In this document: piece by piece, positions 14,301 through 23,850 of the stretch | Numbering within the stretch: position 1 is the stretch's first letter | Layout of the letters: every line of letters starts with the position of its first letter | Source of the DNA: Sabellastarte sp. h YS-2021 | Lineage: Eukaryota > Annelida > Polychaeta > Sabellida > Sabellidae | Length of the DNA stretch: 64,000 nucleotides | Assembly: GCA_964017235.1 (NCBI GenBank) | Contig: OZ024927.1 | Coordinates: 52,023,293-52,087,292 of the forward strand | Direction of reading: 5' to 3' | Notes under the pieces: generated by a model | What the model was told of the DNA's origin: nothing | What the model saw: the letters and a program-made list of their open reading frames with translations, nothing else | Databases searched by the model: none | Translations under genes and position numbers: made by a program

Positions 14301-17300
14301 TGTTCACTTGCAAAGGTTTTTAAACTTTTGATTATATGCTCCTGACCTTTACGACTGCAGAGATATTAGTTGTACAACCAATAAGATTATGCTTAGCACT
14401 ACATTATCAGGTTGGGAGGCAAAGTTTTGAGAGTCAAACTTGGGTATTGAAGTTGGTAATTATGTGTGGGGTTGTGATCGTAAATGTATCCTCGTTATTT
14501 TTTCTCTCTTCAGGATGATGGTCTTGACTGTGAATATGTCGGAGAAGAATGCCAGACCAAGACATGTAACAGCCATGGACAATGTGTGGTGAGGGATGGA
14601 GAGGAAGTGTGCGACTGTGACCCTGGGTACACTGAGAGGGCAGACGGTGACTGTGAGGATGAAAACGAGTGTGAGACTGGTCATGCTTGCCAGGGCGATG
14701 CTGTGTGTGTCAATACAGATGGTAGTTACAGATGTACATGTCCCATTGGATTCTACTTATTGGATGATGAAAGAACATGTTCAGGTACTTCTTGATTAAG
14801 CTTCTTTGCCAGTTTGAAGTTCAAAGTTCAAGATTTTTATGTCCATTTCAGAAGTCAGGGTCATATTGGTGCAGGCCATCAGTATTTCCACTTATTGTGA
14901 GTCAAACCCACACAGAGGAGACAGCCTGTGGTTAGATGCAAAATGGTGCAGAATGTCTTGGTCACTATTTCTATTACATTGTTTTTACTCTCAGTGTATA
15001 AATGCTACATTGACATTTTATGACATTGCATTTGTCAGTATTAATGTGCAGTAATGATTATTAAGTTTGACATTACTTTTTTGTGGCCTATTCATGAAAA
15101 ACTTCACCAATTTTTGTTTTTGATTTGTAGTTTGTCCTGATGGTACTTTTGGTGATGGATGCCAAGGAGTGTGTGATGAGAAGTGCACTGTTTGTAATCC
15201 AACAGAAGGATGCCAAGCCTGCATGTCTGGATATGCTGTAAGACTACCTTTATGGAACCTAAAACTTCCAAATACTCAATTTTATTAACTCTTTTACACT
15301 CTTCTAAAATTACAGTTTCCTATGGTTTCATAATAAATTTATTTACACATTTTTCTTTTAAATATTGAAACATATGTTACTCAGTTATGGTTCTTCCTAA
15401 AAGTTGGACAAAAGCGGCGATTCCGTCGCCGCTTGAACTAATATCGGCGATGTTAATTTTAATTGAGAAGAAGTGAGGAGGGGTAGATGGCCAGCGGCGA
15501 CAGTCCAAGTAAAGCGGTGACAGTGGCGATGGGGAGGGGATGTATAAAATACTGGTACTTGTACACCCACAGAGTGATGAAAACGTGAGGCTACGATGGG
15601 GTTTCTAACAATATTTTACAAATATATAATTAAGAGTCACTATAGCCGGTGATGGCTTTCCTGTCCAACTTGGAAATGGGGAGGGGGTGTGGGGCGGTGA
15701 TGGGGATGCTTTATTTTCAGTGGTATTAAATATTTCTAGAAAACCCCCACCTGGGGCCTCAATTAACAGCCACAAGTGGCGATCGCCTTTGTTTCTGTCC
15801 AACTTGGAAATGGGGAGGGGGCGTTGGGGGACGTCAATATTTAAAACAAATAAAATATCAAATGCGGGTAGTTGTAGATTCTAACCATATTTTACAAATG
15901 TATAATCCAGCAATATTTTACTGTCACCGCACCTCACCCTGTCTTCTCGCAATATTTAAAACAAATAAAATATCAAATGCTGGTAGTTGTACACCCACAG
16001 AGTGATGAAAACGTGAGGCTACAATGGGGTTTCTAACAATATTTTACAAATATATGATCCAGCAATATTTTACTGTCACCGCACCTCACTCTGCCTTCTC
16101 GCAATATTTAAAACAAATAAAATATCAAATTTGTAAAATCTTGCAGGAAAGCCCCCTGGAGCCTCATCTTTCTTCATTAACATATGATGTACAAATCCAC
16201 GAGCTGATCTGTGTCAGTTTATTAAATATTTCTAGAAAACCCCCACCTGGAGCCTCATGTTTCCTCAATTAACAGCCACAAGTGGCGATCGCCTTTATTT
16301 CTGTTCAGTTTGGAAATGGCGAGCCCCTATATAACCCTCTTGCATTTGATTGGCTAAATTAATGCATAACACAGCCCCTCCCCCACCCTCCCAAACCCGT
16401 CGCCGCTGCCCCCCCCCCCCCCCCATCCCATCGCCGCTATCGCCGCTTAGTCCAAGTAGAATTCCAAGTTGACAGAAGTCCGAGTTTTAGAATGTACCCT
16501 CAGTTATACATAAAAATTTAAAATGAATAGAATAGGTCAACTTTAATATGTCAAAGGGACCTGTAACTGATGAATATATTATACATGTAATGAGTGTTTC
16601 TGCCATTGTTATTCCAGTTGACTGGAATAATTTACTTCAAATACGAAACATCCAAGTTTAAAATATACTGCATGATTATATTTACATTTGAATCTTGTTA
16701 TTTTTAATCTCAAGGCCCCACAAAAATACTTTAAATAAATACTTTTAACCAGGAACTGATATTTGGTTTTCACACCACTGGATAGCTTATATTCTATAGA
16801 TTGCCCCTTAACCCCTTAAAGACCAGTAGTTGACAGTGAAGTATATTCATCAAGTAGATACCACTTTATATTTATTTCACTTTCCTTTACATTTTTAATT
16901 AAAATTTTTGGATGGATGAGGACAGCTTATGTGTATGTCAGCTTTTAAACTGTCTGCAAACCCTTCTAGCCCAGAATTTCCTTTGGTATAGTTGAATAGT
17001 GTTCCATTGATGGCAAAGAAGTTAAAAGGTTAAACATTGGTATTCAGCCTATCAATAACTGTGGTTATATTACGTGTAATACAGGGCATTCACTGTGATG
17101 ACATCAATGAATGTATGGACAGCACTGCCTTTGACTGCCAGGAAGGTGAAGTCTGTGTGAATGTTCAAGGAAGCTATTTCTGTCAAGGTAATTTCCCTTG
17201 GTCTCCTATATTATTTATGTTCTCTATAGTCTGGGAAGGGTGTTGGACTTTGGGGTGAAATGTTTTGAGCTCAATCCACAACCAGGTCATGGATATTTTA

Positions 17301-20300
17301 TCCTTTAGCACCGATTTTTTTATTCAATAATTACACAATCTTTATTTATGAACCAAGCAGAAATGGAACATACCAATTTTATAAATTACTTTTTCAGTTC
17401 ATTATTGGGAGAAGGCCTTACTCTAATTTCCTTAAATAGCTTACATCTTTGTGACATTTTTCTCTCTCCAGGTGCCACTGTAAAAGTACCAACACTGAAG
17501 AGTATCAGTTTGATCATCAAACTGACTTATAGCTTTGACTTGGTGGTAACTAGAATTGCGGCTTTCAAGCTACGTTTTAATGCTGCCATTGCTGCCATAC
17601 TTGAAAGGAAGACAGAAAGATTTGTATCCTGTGATGCTTACACAGTCAGGTAATCAACCTGGGCAAGCCATATACCTTTTTATGGTTGTCTTTTATGTAA
17701 ATGTTGAATAATTTATGATGGCCACTTGGCCAGTTTATTAACTGTTTAAAAATCCACAATTTGATTCTGGAGATAAAGAATGAAAATATACTATTGATTC
17801 ATTTATCTCAAGTAATTTGAGAAATTGAACAAGGAGTAGAATAATTAATTACAGTGGGCAGAACTCTATCCATGTTATTACTGTATTATTTTATGACGAT
17901 ATTTTAAGCAATCAGAAAAACAAACAAACCAACATACTTCTAAATTGCAAGATTTTGAAATAAAAAACATAACTGAGATGCAATGTATGTTTTATCATGT
18001 ATATAAAGGTATGTATTTCCAAACTAAAATTTTCTCAAACAATATTTTTCCATTTGAAATATGTCTCTCTCTTGTGTTTATAAGATGACAAATAAAGCAC
18101 ACTCAGTCTGATATTTCACAGCAAAATATTCTCAAATCAAAAAAGTGGATGAATCATTTTTGTACACACTATAACAACACATCAGTTTCTATGTCAATGG
18201 AATATTATGTATTGCAAAGATACTATGTCTGAGAGAACATCACATTTATGTCATTAAACCATGTAAAGTTGAATGGCAAAGGACTGCAAAATATTTGAAA
18301 TCAACATAAACTTCCACATAACAGGGTAAATTTCAATGCAAGTGACCATTTAGAATCTATCATCTATTTCTGTTTGAAAGGGAATCATTTCTAATGGTTT
18401 TTAGTTTAATGGGTTTCTTTGTATTTGTAAATGTCTATGTGTTCATAAAGAGGCAACAGTGCTGAGTCAGTAATAAGTTTGGTGCTAAGTCACTCATCAG
18501 ATCTGTAAGTCTTGGGTTTGAATCTACCTTATGGCAGCATGTGGCATGCCTATGTGGCTTGTCCTCGTATTGTCTTAGATGGTAAAATGGATGTAAGTCC
18601 ATGGCTTTGAACTTACTTCTAAATGTCTCCGTATTTAGGAAGGGCAGTGTGGTGGTGGACTTCCTGGTTGAATACCTAGATGATCTGAGTGATGCAGAGC
18701 GTGCTGACATAGCCAATACATTGCAGCAGACTATTGCAGAAGAAGGTCTGGATGTGGAGGAAGGACAGAACCCCCTACCAATGGAAAGCCTCACCTTGGT
18801 CACCAGTGATGGAAAGCAAGGTACATTTACCAAATTTTACTTGCTTCACTGATGATGGACAGTAAGATTTTTATTTAATTGTCATAAAAATAGAAAGTTT
18901 GATGATGTATTTGGATATAATAGCAAGAAACCCCAGTAAAGTTATTTCTTAATTCTGTATTATTCACTTTCTGCAATAGCCTCTGAAATGTTTTTAACAT
19001 CAGCAGTTGGATGAATGTCACTGGAAAACCATCAAAAACTGGATTGATTTGAACATAGTGGCACTTTGGATTGCTATGTAGTTCCTTGCTTCAATAGAGT
19101 TTCAACTCCTAATTATGTAATTCTGCATAAGACATCTTTTTTTTTTAAAAAAAGGATGTTAATTTTAAACCAGGCAATAGTTTAGAAATATAAAAATGTA
19201 TTGTTGGTATGACAAATCCTGATCCTATATGTTACAGTGGCCATTAGAAATGCCTGTTCTGTTTACAACCACCTGAACATTTGTGAGAATGGCGGTGAGT
19301 GTGTGGCTGACGTTGAAGACCATGAATATCCCTGTGTGTAAGTAAAGCTTGTATTCTACACACTGTAGAGCTTTGTTAAAATATTTTGAATATAAACTGG
19401 GGTAACTAAAAGGTAATCATGCGAAAGAACCCAATCCAATAAATAGCTTTTAAGCCTTTGGAAAATTTATACATATCTAAATGTATTTATATACACAGAA
19501 AGCAGCAAGGAAAATACAGAAAATAGATAGAGAACTTCGGGCTATGAAGACCAACATTGTCTCTGCGCTCAGAGTTAAAAAACTCCACCAGCACATGTGA
19601 CTGTGCGATTGGATTGAAAGCTTGCAAGTTGAGCTGTACAGTTTGCGGACAGTGAAGTTTTTACCCACGTAAACTCGAGAAATACAATTGGAATTTCTGT
19701 GTTCTTTCCAGGTGTACTGATGAATATGACCCATCTACAAACTGTGCTGAGATGACAGGGGACTCAGGTGGTGCTAATTCCACCACACTTGCCATTGTGT
19801 TTGGAGTACTGGGTTTTGTTCTGCTCATGGTGATTGTCATAGTGACTGTGGTGCTGTGTAACCGCAGGCAGAATCCCAAAGAGGTCGTCAAGAGGAGGAC
19901 TCTGTAAGTATACAAGCTACAAATATATTTTATACAGAGAAGAACCATCAACCAATATTTAAATGGGCTTATTACAGGGCGTTAATACAGTTTCCACACA
20001 AAATCTCTTTTCTAATTTTCCACACAGCCCACAACCAATCAACATATTGTTTACAATGCCCTGTTTTGTTTCAGTGATCCTGATTGGCTGTCAGTTGAAT
20101 TTATTGTGAACTTCATTTTGTGCTGATTTTCAGTTTTGTGCTGTGTTTACAATCCAAGAAGTATATAATTTTTTTTATCACTCAGTTTCCCTGGTTCAAC
20201 ATACAGCCAATCTGTGTACAGCTTACAATATTTCTGTTTGTATTTCAGTAATACTAATTGGCTATTGACTGAATTTGTATTTTAATTTTATCTGTTTTCT

Positions 20301-20708
20301 CAATGCATCACAGATCCCCAGTGATCTAAGGGTTATCAAGTTTGGCTTCTAATCACAGGCAGTCACCTATGTATGGGTTAGACTTCCACAAGTGATATTA
20401 CTGAGTACCTGTCTCAATATGACCCTGGCTGTTGAATGGGATGTACAACCCTAACTTTGAACTCAATGCAACCATCCATTACCTGATCTTTGTATTCTAT
20501 GCTTTTCAGACATGAGACAGAGTCTAACCTCAGTAGTGCATATGGTCGTGCTCCCCGTTATCACTCTTGGTACCAGAGTGCCTGGCCATTCCGTTACTTC
20601 TACGACAACCCTGGGTATGCCACCAACACCACCCCTACACTGGTAGTGGCTCAGCCACAGGCTCCCTCTACAAGCCAGAGTGCTGCCGTGTACAATGTGT
20701 ACAACTAG
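2229..20708 (+). CDS. MUC4/mucin-like transmembrane protein (AMOP-VWD-EGF-SEA-TM), 5' end missing
   Basis: Twenty-one exons (listed separately) join in a single frame to a TAG at 20706-20708, giving about 1295 residues (the split first codon counts as residue 1). All borders are AG/GT and every intron phase matches. Domain order: N-terminal extracellular segment (1-135), AMOP (about 135-272), VWD (273-465, with GDPHITTLDGHSYTFNGLGEY and GLLGSFNDD), a linker (465-640), a chain of EGF and calcium-binding EGF modules (640-1012), SEA (1013-1132, G-SVVV at 1074-1078), a last EGF (1133-1180), one TM helix (about 1191-1215) and a cytoplasmic tail of 80 residues ending YNVYN. The order resembles MUC4 and invertebrate mucin-like or mesh-like proteins, where a NIDO domain usually precedes AMOP; that part must lie upstream. 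By family analogy it is a surface protein at epithelia or in an extracellular matrix. Exact orthology was not tested. Confidence 0.9.
3096..3288 (+). CDS. Gene 1 exon 2 (pre-AMOP segment)
   Basis: Acceptor tattttag, donor attG/gtaatt; phase 0 in, phase 1 out. The start PSTYQLVIIEGDGLAYAEY suggests a beta-rich extracellular domain between NIDO and AMOP. I do not recognise a named domain. Confidence 0.87.
3711..3915 (-). mobile_element. tRNA-derived SINE copy in gene 1 intron
   Basis: Read in reverse it ends with the family tail (TGTTGAAAGTGACGTAAAAC followed by AAATAAA) and holds the ACTGGATTCCTCTGGCC-type body seen at 36.4 and 39.5 kb. Its tRNA-like head is worn. Confidence 0.6.
4190..4400. 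repeat. SINE-like remnant in gene 1 intron
   Basis: The core CTGGGGATAGGACCCAATGA with AGAGGACCGCCATTT recurs at 24050-24130. It is probably a worn SINE; the family is not named. Confidence 0.4.
5106..5216 (+). CDS. Gene 1 exon 3 (leads into AMOP)
   Basis: Acceptor ttcattcag, donor agaG/gtaggc; phase 1 to phase 1. It encodes GHPGIFVTQLF through IEWSQRTPSVR; the terminal W-S-Q-R segment is where AMOP domains begin. Confidence 0.87.
5311..5390. repeat. Two-copy 39-bp tandem repeat in intron
   Basis: GGTTATAACAGGAAATGCTC recurs 39 bp later with few changes. Local duplication only. Confidence 0.55.
5844..6004 (+). CDS. Gene 1 exon 4 (AMOP, first half)
   Basis: Acceptor tttctag, donor att/gtaagt; phase 1 to phase 0. 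It carries the AMOP signature LSCPCDEVVAQYDTHF followed by TSCYRPVKGHY. The cysteine spacing fits the AMOP family. Confidence 0.9.
6510..6726 (+). CDS. Gene 1 exon 5 (AMOP, second half, and the link to VWD)
   Basis: Acceptor cattgcag, donor tttG/gtgagt; phase 0 to phase 1. The ECCYSNGSLLEESGFL start and the later DLCCVQSFEFCQYF with VRPHSSC match the AMOP C-terminal half of MUC4 and SUSD2 relatives. Confidence 0.92.
6915..7042 (+). mobile_element. SINE, second family, intronic
   Basis: It begins AGTGGCCTAGTGGCTTAGCA (tRNA-like A box), holds a worn GGATCTGTCCC B-box region and ends CTGTTGAATGGAACATAAAA CCCC. Relatives are at 14.1, 20.3 and 36.0 kb. Confidence 0.6.
7330..7457 (+). CDS. Gene 1 exon 6 (VWD domain start)
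   Basis: Acceptor aatttcag, donor cag/gtatat; phase 1 to phase 0. FGDPHITTLDGHSYTFNG and GEYWLV are the canonical von Willebrand type D opening strand. Confidence 0.95.
7793..7907 (+). CDS. Gene 1 exon 7 (VWD continued)
   Basis: Acceptor tttatacag, donor ttgA/gtaagt; phase 0 to phase 1. It encodes AKNRQNVDIQATKFSAFVAK and an acidic end VELSDDEL. It is short and found by phase and frame, since no long open frame marks it. Confidence 0.85.
8359..8688 (+). CDS. Gene 1 exon 8 (VWD core and end)
   Basis: Acceptor tttttaag, donor ctgT/gtaagt; phase 1 to phase 1. It holds the VWD core and its hallmark end NRVSGLLGSFNDDVMDDF, after which MUC4-like proteins carry a linker. Confidence 0.93.
9377..9622 (+). 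CDS. Gene 1 exon 9 (post-VWD linker)
   Basis: Acceptor tttttcag, donor attG/gtaagt; phase 1 to phase 1. WQVGDESIFFYHDGKT and the C-x5-C-x4-C pattern (LCGDNEQCKFDYC) match the segment that follows VWD in MUC4-like proteins. Confidence 0.9.
9889..10403 (+). repeat. Tandem partial copies of exon 10 front and its acceptor
   Basis: The unit, the intron end TTGTTTTCTGTCATCAG plus the exon start GTAACAA and TGATCACTGCTGACTCTGTA, occurs at 10276-10384 and again 109 bp on, where it is the true exon 10. A third, older copy (9889-9942 plus 10231-10275) lacks the acceptor and is split by an inserted MITE. The extra copies are not multiples of three and run into TAA if read through. Confidence 0.8.
9943..10230. 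mobile_element. MITE inserted in an exon-10 pseudo-copy
   Basis: Ends CAGGGGCGGATCCAG and CTGGATCCGCTAGTG are inverted, with direct repeat TTGTG at 9938-9942 and 10231-10235. C-runs and G-runs fill the middle. hAT-like ends, but the 5-bp duplication leaves the superfamily open. Confidence 0.65.
10404..10608 (+). CDS. Gene 1 exon 10 (post-VWD linker, acidic)
   Basis: Acceptor ctgtcatcag, donor atgAG/gtaatg; phase 1 to phase 2. It encodes NNVPVITADSVLEVILGEEG, then a DDDEED acidic run and FRWTPTEFVAIEM. The 109 bp upstream carry a second copy of its acceptor and first bases, so the acceptor choice here rests on the open frame of this copy. Confidence 0.88.
10777..10905 (+). CDS. Gene 1 exon 11 (linker into first EGF)
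   Basis: Acceptor atttgtag, donor tacAA/gtaagt; phase 2 to phase 2. SFVAVDSKKARSSVHTVTV then VICSGCSGQGTC opens the first EGF-like module. Confidence 0.88.
11820..12100 (+). mobile_element. LINE 3' tail (CR1/L2 type) in gene 1 intron
   Basis: It shares CACAATCCTGGATTACTGAC, GAGTTCCCC and GAAGATATTGC blocks and a GTAGATTAGATTAGATTA end with the longer LINE at 57 kb. 5'-truncated, and of the same sense as the gene. Confidence 0.72.
12136..12323 (+). CDS. Gene 1 exon 12 (EGF-like)
   Basis: Acceptor gtctgtag, donor ggaA/gtaagt; phase 2 to phase 1. ATCECDNGWDGEHC closes one EGF, and DGCFDHPCTSSGNLC with SFSCCPQGY forms the next. Confidence 0.92.
12531..12767 (-). mobile_element. Non-autonomous element with CTCCGCCAAGG-type ends
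   Basis: Starts TACCTCTGCCAAGGAG and ends GCTCTCCGAGTGC. Related copies lie at 28964-29402, 38133-38373 and, more worn, 23365-23850. A TTTGTTAGCAGGATTAC core is shared with the 38-kb copy. Confidence 0.65.
12941..13338 (+). CDS. Gene 1 exon 13 (three EGF modules)
   Basis: Acceptor ccctttcag, donor aag/gtaaaa; phase 1 to phase 0. It is the longest exon, with D-L-D-E-C, N-I-N-E-C and D-I-D-E-C starts, which are calcium-binding EGF signatures. Each has a GSYxC-type core. Confidence 0.95.
14115..14241 (+). mobile_element. SINE, second family, intronic
   Basis: TAATCACAGGCAGTCACCTC, a GACTCCCACAAGTGAC block and CTGTTGAATGGGATATAAAA CCCC match the copies at 6.9 and 20.3 kb. Confidence 0.6.
14514..14784 (+). 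CDS. Gene 1 exon 14 (two EGF modules)
   Basis: Acceptor ctcttcag, donor tcaG/gtactt; phase 0 to phase 1. It reads CQTKTCNSHGQCVV and CDCDPGY, then DENECETGHACQGDAVC with GSYRCTCPIGF. Confidence 0.95.
15131..15237 (+). CDS. Gene 1 exon 15 (cysteine-rich, laminin/furin-like)
   Basis: Acceptor gatttgtag, donor gct/gtaaga; phase 1 to phase 0. VCPDGTFGDGCQGVCDEKC and CNPTEGCQACMSGY are spaced like the EGF/furin-like repeats of MEGF proteins rather than cbEGF. Confidence 0.9.
15405..16465. mobile_element. Composite repeat element in intron 15
   Basis: It is bounded by GC-rich AGCGGCGAT/ATCGCCGCT inverted motifs (15412 and 16430-16448) and holds two or three worn units of the 150-bp satellite found at 59.8-61.0 kb (15540-15640, 15890-16130). 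A repeated block of about 85 bp (TTTCTAGAAAACCCCCACCT at 15734 and 16231) and a 17-base C run are also inside. It is a non-autonomous element carrying satellite units; no protein. Confidence 0.65.
17085..17187 (+). CDS. Gene 1 exon 16 (calcium-binding EGF)
   Basis: Acceptor gtaatacag, donor caaG/gtaatt; phase 0 to phase 1. It reads HCDDINECMDSTAFDCQEGE and then VCVNVQGSYFCQ, a classic cbEGF. It follows a 1.85-kb intron that carries a repeat element. Confidence 0.93.
17472..17649 (+). CDS. Gene 1 exon 17 (SEA domain, first part)
   Basis: Acceptor tctctccag, donor gtcAG/gtaatc; phase 1 to phase 2. After a short G-A-T link it encodes KSISLIIKLTYSFDLVV and a helix LRFNAAIAAILERKTERFV, the front half of a SEA fold. 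Confidence 0.87.
18446..18610 (+). repeat. SINE-like remnant before exon 18
   Basis: GCTAAGTCACTCATCAGATC with CTTGGGTTTGAATCTACC resembles a tRNA-type A/B box pair. It ends just before the exon 18 acceptor and may supply part of the intron's polypyrimidine context. Confidence 0.4.
18639..18820 (+). CDS. Gene 1 exon 18 (SEA domain, cleavage site half)
   Basis: Acceptor gtatttag, donor caaG/gtacat; phase 2 to phase 1. It begins (R)KGSVVVDFLVEYLDDLSD. G-SVVV is the SEA autoproteolysis motif, only two codons past the intron. The rest is an acidic helix ending in LTLVTSDGKQ. Confidence 0.92.
19238..19337 (+). CDS. Gene 1 exon 19 (membrane-proximal EGF, first part)
   Basis: Acceptor atgttacag, donor tgtGT/gtaagt; phase 1 to phase 2. 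It encodes NACSVYNHLNICENGGECVA through EYPC, an EGF completed in the next exon. Confidence 0.9.
19712..19903 (+). CDS. Gene 1 exon 20 (end of EGF and TM helix)
   Basis: Acceptor tctttccag, donor actCT/gtaagt; phase 2 to phase 2. Following CTDEYDPSTNC comes a 25-residue hydrophobic run (TLAIVFGVLGFVLLMVIVIV and onward), then the basic stop-transfer NRRQNPKEVVKRR. This gives a type I topology. Confidence 0.95.
20330..20466 (+). mobile_element. SINE, second family, in last intron of gene 1
   Basis: GGCTTCTAATCACAGGCAGT through GTTGAATGGGATGTACAACC. It lies 43 bp before the last exon's acceptor. Confidence 0.6.
20510..20708 (+). CDS. Gene 1 exon 21 (cytoplasmic tail and stop)
   Basis: Acceptor gcttttcag; phase 2 in; TAG at 20706-20708. 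The tail is rich in Tyr, Ser and Pro (YGRAP, WYQS, PGYATN, YNVYN), which could be phosphorylation or docking sites; that is inference. Confidence 0.93.
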
Positions 20709-21444
20709 AGTGGGGACATAGGTGAATAACTAACTCAGTGGACGACTAGCAAATAGCAGAGAAAAATGACTTAGTATTGGACTAAAGAGATTTGACAATT
20801 ATGAAAAAAACTACATGGTATAAGACTAAAGTGATGTGAAAACTATGAAAATTGATTCAGTATAAGACAATAGAGACCTAAAAAAACATGAAAAATGTGA
20901 AAACTTGAAATTTGAATACAGAGAAAAGCATAATTAACTATGTCATTAAAAGGATTTAAGCATTTCACGACAAAAGAATCATTACAGGACTATAGATTGT
21001 AAAATCATGAACTAATGAAAAACACTCATTTAGAATTTAAAAAAATTCTAATGACAGGTAATGTGTTTTAATACTGTATGAATCTTTGATCCCTTGAAAA
21101 ATGAGTTGGCATAGCCCAGAAAAGATTTGAAATCATGACATTAGATATAAATGTAAGACAAGACAAATGAAATATCTTTAGCGTGTGTTAAAATGTTATA
21201 AGTATCATTGTGTGACAGTTTTGTTTTTGAATATTAAACTGAAGTTATACATTTTTTACAATGTAATATCCATGTTTGTTAACTCAGAAAATTGTGAAAA
21301 TTGTAAGTTGAAAAATGAGATTATGTGTGTATATTATGTGCAGTTATTGTGTAGTTATATCTACTGAAAAGCCTCACTTTAAACTTTACATATGTCTTAA
21401 ATATATGTCAGATTATGTCAGTTAAATTATGTCAGTTAAATAAA
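20709..21444 (+). other. Gene 1 3' UTR with candidate poly(A) signal
   Basis: After the TAG no frame remains open. The first AATAAA on this strand in good position is at 21439-21444, followed by a U-rich stretch. Transcript ends were not observable, and later AATAAA copies (for example near 22064) are possible alternatives. Confidence 0.5.
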
Positions 21445-23364
21445 CCTTTTGTAAAGTAATATATTTTTTACCATTATTTTAACATGTCTAAAGCTTAAAT
21501 TTTTGCAAACTTATTTTTACATTTTTCGTCTGTTTGAAATTGTATTTGTCTAAATATTTTTTTCCACAAGATAATTTATAAGATCTTCTACAATTCCACG
21601 GGATCTTCTTTGGCATTTTATATATCTCTTGTTCCAAATATTAGCAGTATTGTATAAAAATATTCATCATATTCATCATTTTTTTTGCATTTTATACTGC
21701 CTGTCTGAAACCTATACTTTTGTAGCAATTGTTTTTGTTAGTTTAAAATAACATCTTATGATTGCAAAAAAAGCTCGCATACATAAATTATTTTAATAGA
21801 TATTTCAGGTTAGTTTACATTTTTGGTTGTCATTAAATTGTGCTTAAATATTACTGACAATAAGTAACTAATGGTATTGCAAAAAAAAACTACATGTAAA
21901 TAGTTTCCATTATGTCTTTTTATATATTAATAACTAACTTGTACATAGAGATTGAAATGAGTTACATCAATGTGAGATTTACAGAAATATATACATATAT
22001 CCAGGTAAATTAAAACATAATTCCAGATTTACACATTTACACATTTTGAGAAATAATTTATGTGAATAAATTTTTACAGAGGTATTTAACTTTGTGCGAG
22101 AATCACATTTACATATTTGAACGTACTTTTTTGCAATTTAAGTTCAACAGATTCAGATGAATTTATTTTTGTGCCATTTAAATCGACTAAAATGAAAAAT
22201 CATAAAAGTACTATAAAAATATCGGGATAATTTACTTTAGAAGTATGATCATACAGTGCATTTCTTATGGAACATAAATAGTGCTTCAGATCTACCAATG
22301 GTGTCTTGTTTTAACTGCTTTTACAACTTAAAAATCTCTGTGATGTTATGTGTACCCTGCTTTGTAGAAAATCTTCTGTGTAACACATTGCATATGCTCA
22401 AAGACACTTATAATATTCTGCTAAAATATGACTTGCTTTTATAAAAAATGAGATTGAAATACTGTTTTCAAAAATATTGTTTGAATACCATCTGTTAATA
22501 TTTAATACTGTTAATGTAGGCAAATGCTTTCTGACATCTGTAGAAAAATTATAAATATGTATAATTAATATACAAAATGGCATTACTTTTCTAATTTTGA
22601 TGATATATCTAGAATTGATGTTGAAAGTGACAAATTCCTGCTGTAAACAAATTATCTGCAACATTTTGCTCAGTCCAGTATATCAGGAAAATAATGCTGG
22701 ACAACGATATATGTCAGACATAGTAAAATATTTATTTGATCAAATTTTTAAAATTATTTTAGTCAAAAAAGTATTGAGCACCAATGGGCATTGATTTCTT
22801 GTTCTAGTACTGTGCCATATTAAGCTTTTATTTTTGTAATTCTTTTGTCAATTTAAATGTTTAACAACTGTTATGTTTATATAAACCGGTAACAAAAATA
22901 TGTTTTTATTAAACTTTGTTGAAGTTATTTGTTGAAAAGCTGGTTTAAGATTGTTTACCTGGTATCTACTACCATCTTGTACAAAGTAATACATGTCCAT
23001 ATGTCCATGCATCAAAGTGGTTTTATTTTTTTGTCTGAAATGATAAAGTATTCACTTATTCAGGGACATACATGTAATTATAAATATATTTGCATGATAT
23101 AATAGCTTGATGATTTTATGCTTATATGTTGTGTTAAAAGCAAATTCTCAAAAAAACCACAAATTTTTGAAGTTGTTCTTTTGAGAACAGTTTTTGAATA
23201 TACTCGATTTACCAAAAAAGGGTTTAAATTTTAATACAGTATCAATTTTGCTCCAGCCGCTGTAAAGGTGCAACTTTTTAGCCTAAAATGATTGTTCAGA
23301 CAAGGTTATATGATAGATACATCCAGATGCATTTTGGACTCTAAAAATGTGTTTATATTGTGCC
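21445..23364. other. AT-rich intergenic sequence
   Basis: No exon-like open frames with splice borders, RNA genes or clear repeats were seen. Confidence 0.5.
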
Positions 23365-23850
23365 AAATTTCACCTCTGCCAAGGAAGACATGTTTTTGCT
23401 GGCATGCTTTTATTGTGCTACAATAGCTTACCATGTGGAACTAAATGCTATGTCGGACTCAAAAAAGGAAGTACATACGTTACCTTGATATGAAGGCATC
23501 ACACCAGTGTTATGCTCTTTTTTCTTGAGTTGGCCATGATTCCCGGCGGATATCCAAGATAGCATTTAGTTCCACATGGTAAGCTTGTAGCTTATAAAAG
23601 CTACATTTAAGTAATTAAAATTTTCAAGTTTGTCTATTTGGTTGCAAAATAGCTCAGAAAATTATGGACAGACTTTGATAAAAGTTTAGGTTAATATTGA
23701 CAATGGCAAAAGGAACAGATTACTGGATTTTAGTGGTGATCGCGATCACCATCTGAATCCAGGAATTTTTAAAAGATTTTTTATCATTGCACTCATGAGC
23801 TGGATTAGAAGTGTTGGGCCTTGGCAGATGTATGCACTTTCTGAATCCTG
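23365..23850 (-). mobile_element. Worn CTCCGCCAAGG-family element, with a nested palindromic MITE
   Basis: CACCTCTGCCAAGGAAGACA and, in the far end, GGGCCTTGGCAGATGTATGC mark the host element. It is interrupted by the 165-bp palindrome described next. Confidence 0.45.
23418..23591. mobile_element. Short palindromic MITE
   Basis: AGCTTACCATGTGGAACTAA near 23425 is repeated inverted as TTAGTTCCACATGGTAAGCT near 23567, a near-perfect stem of about 27 bp with a loop of about 110 bp. Confidence 0.75.

Noticed and set aside
18435-18833. 132-codon reverse-strand frame
   Set aside because: Shadow of the SEA exon of gene 1 on the other strand; the forward frame fits the exon chain and a known domain.
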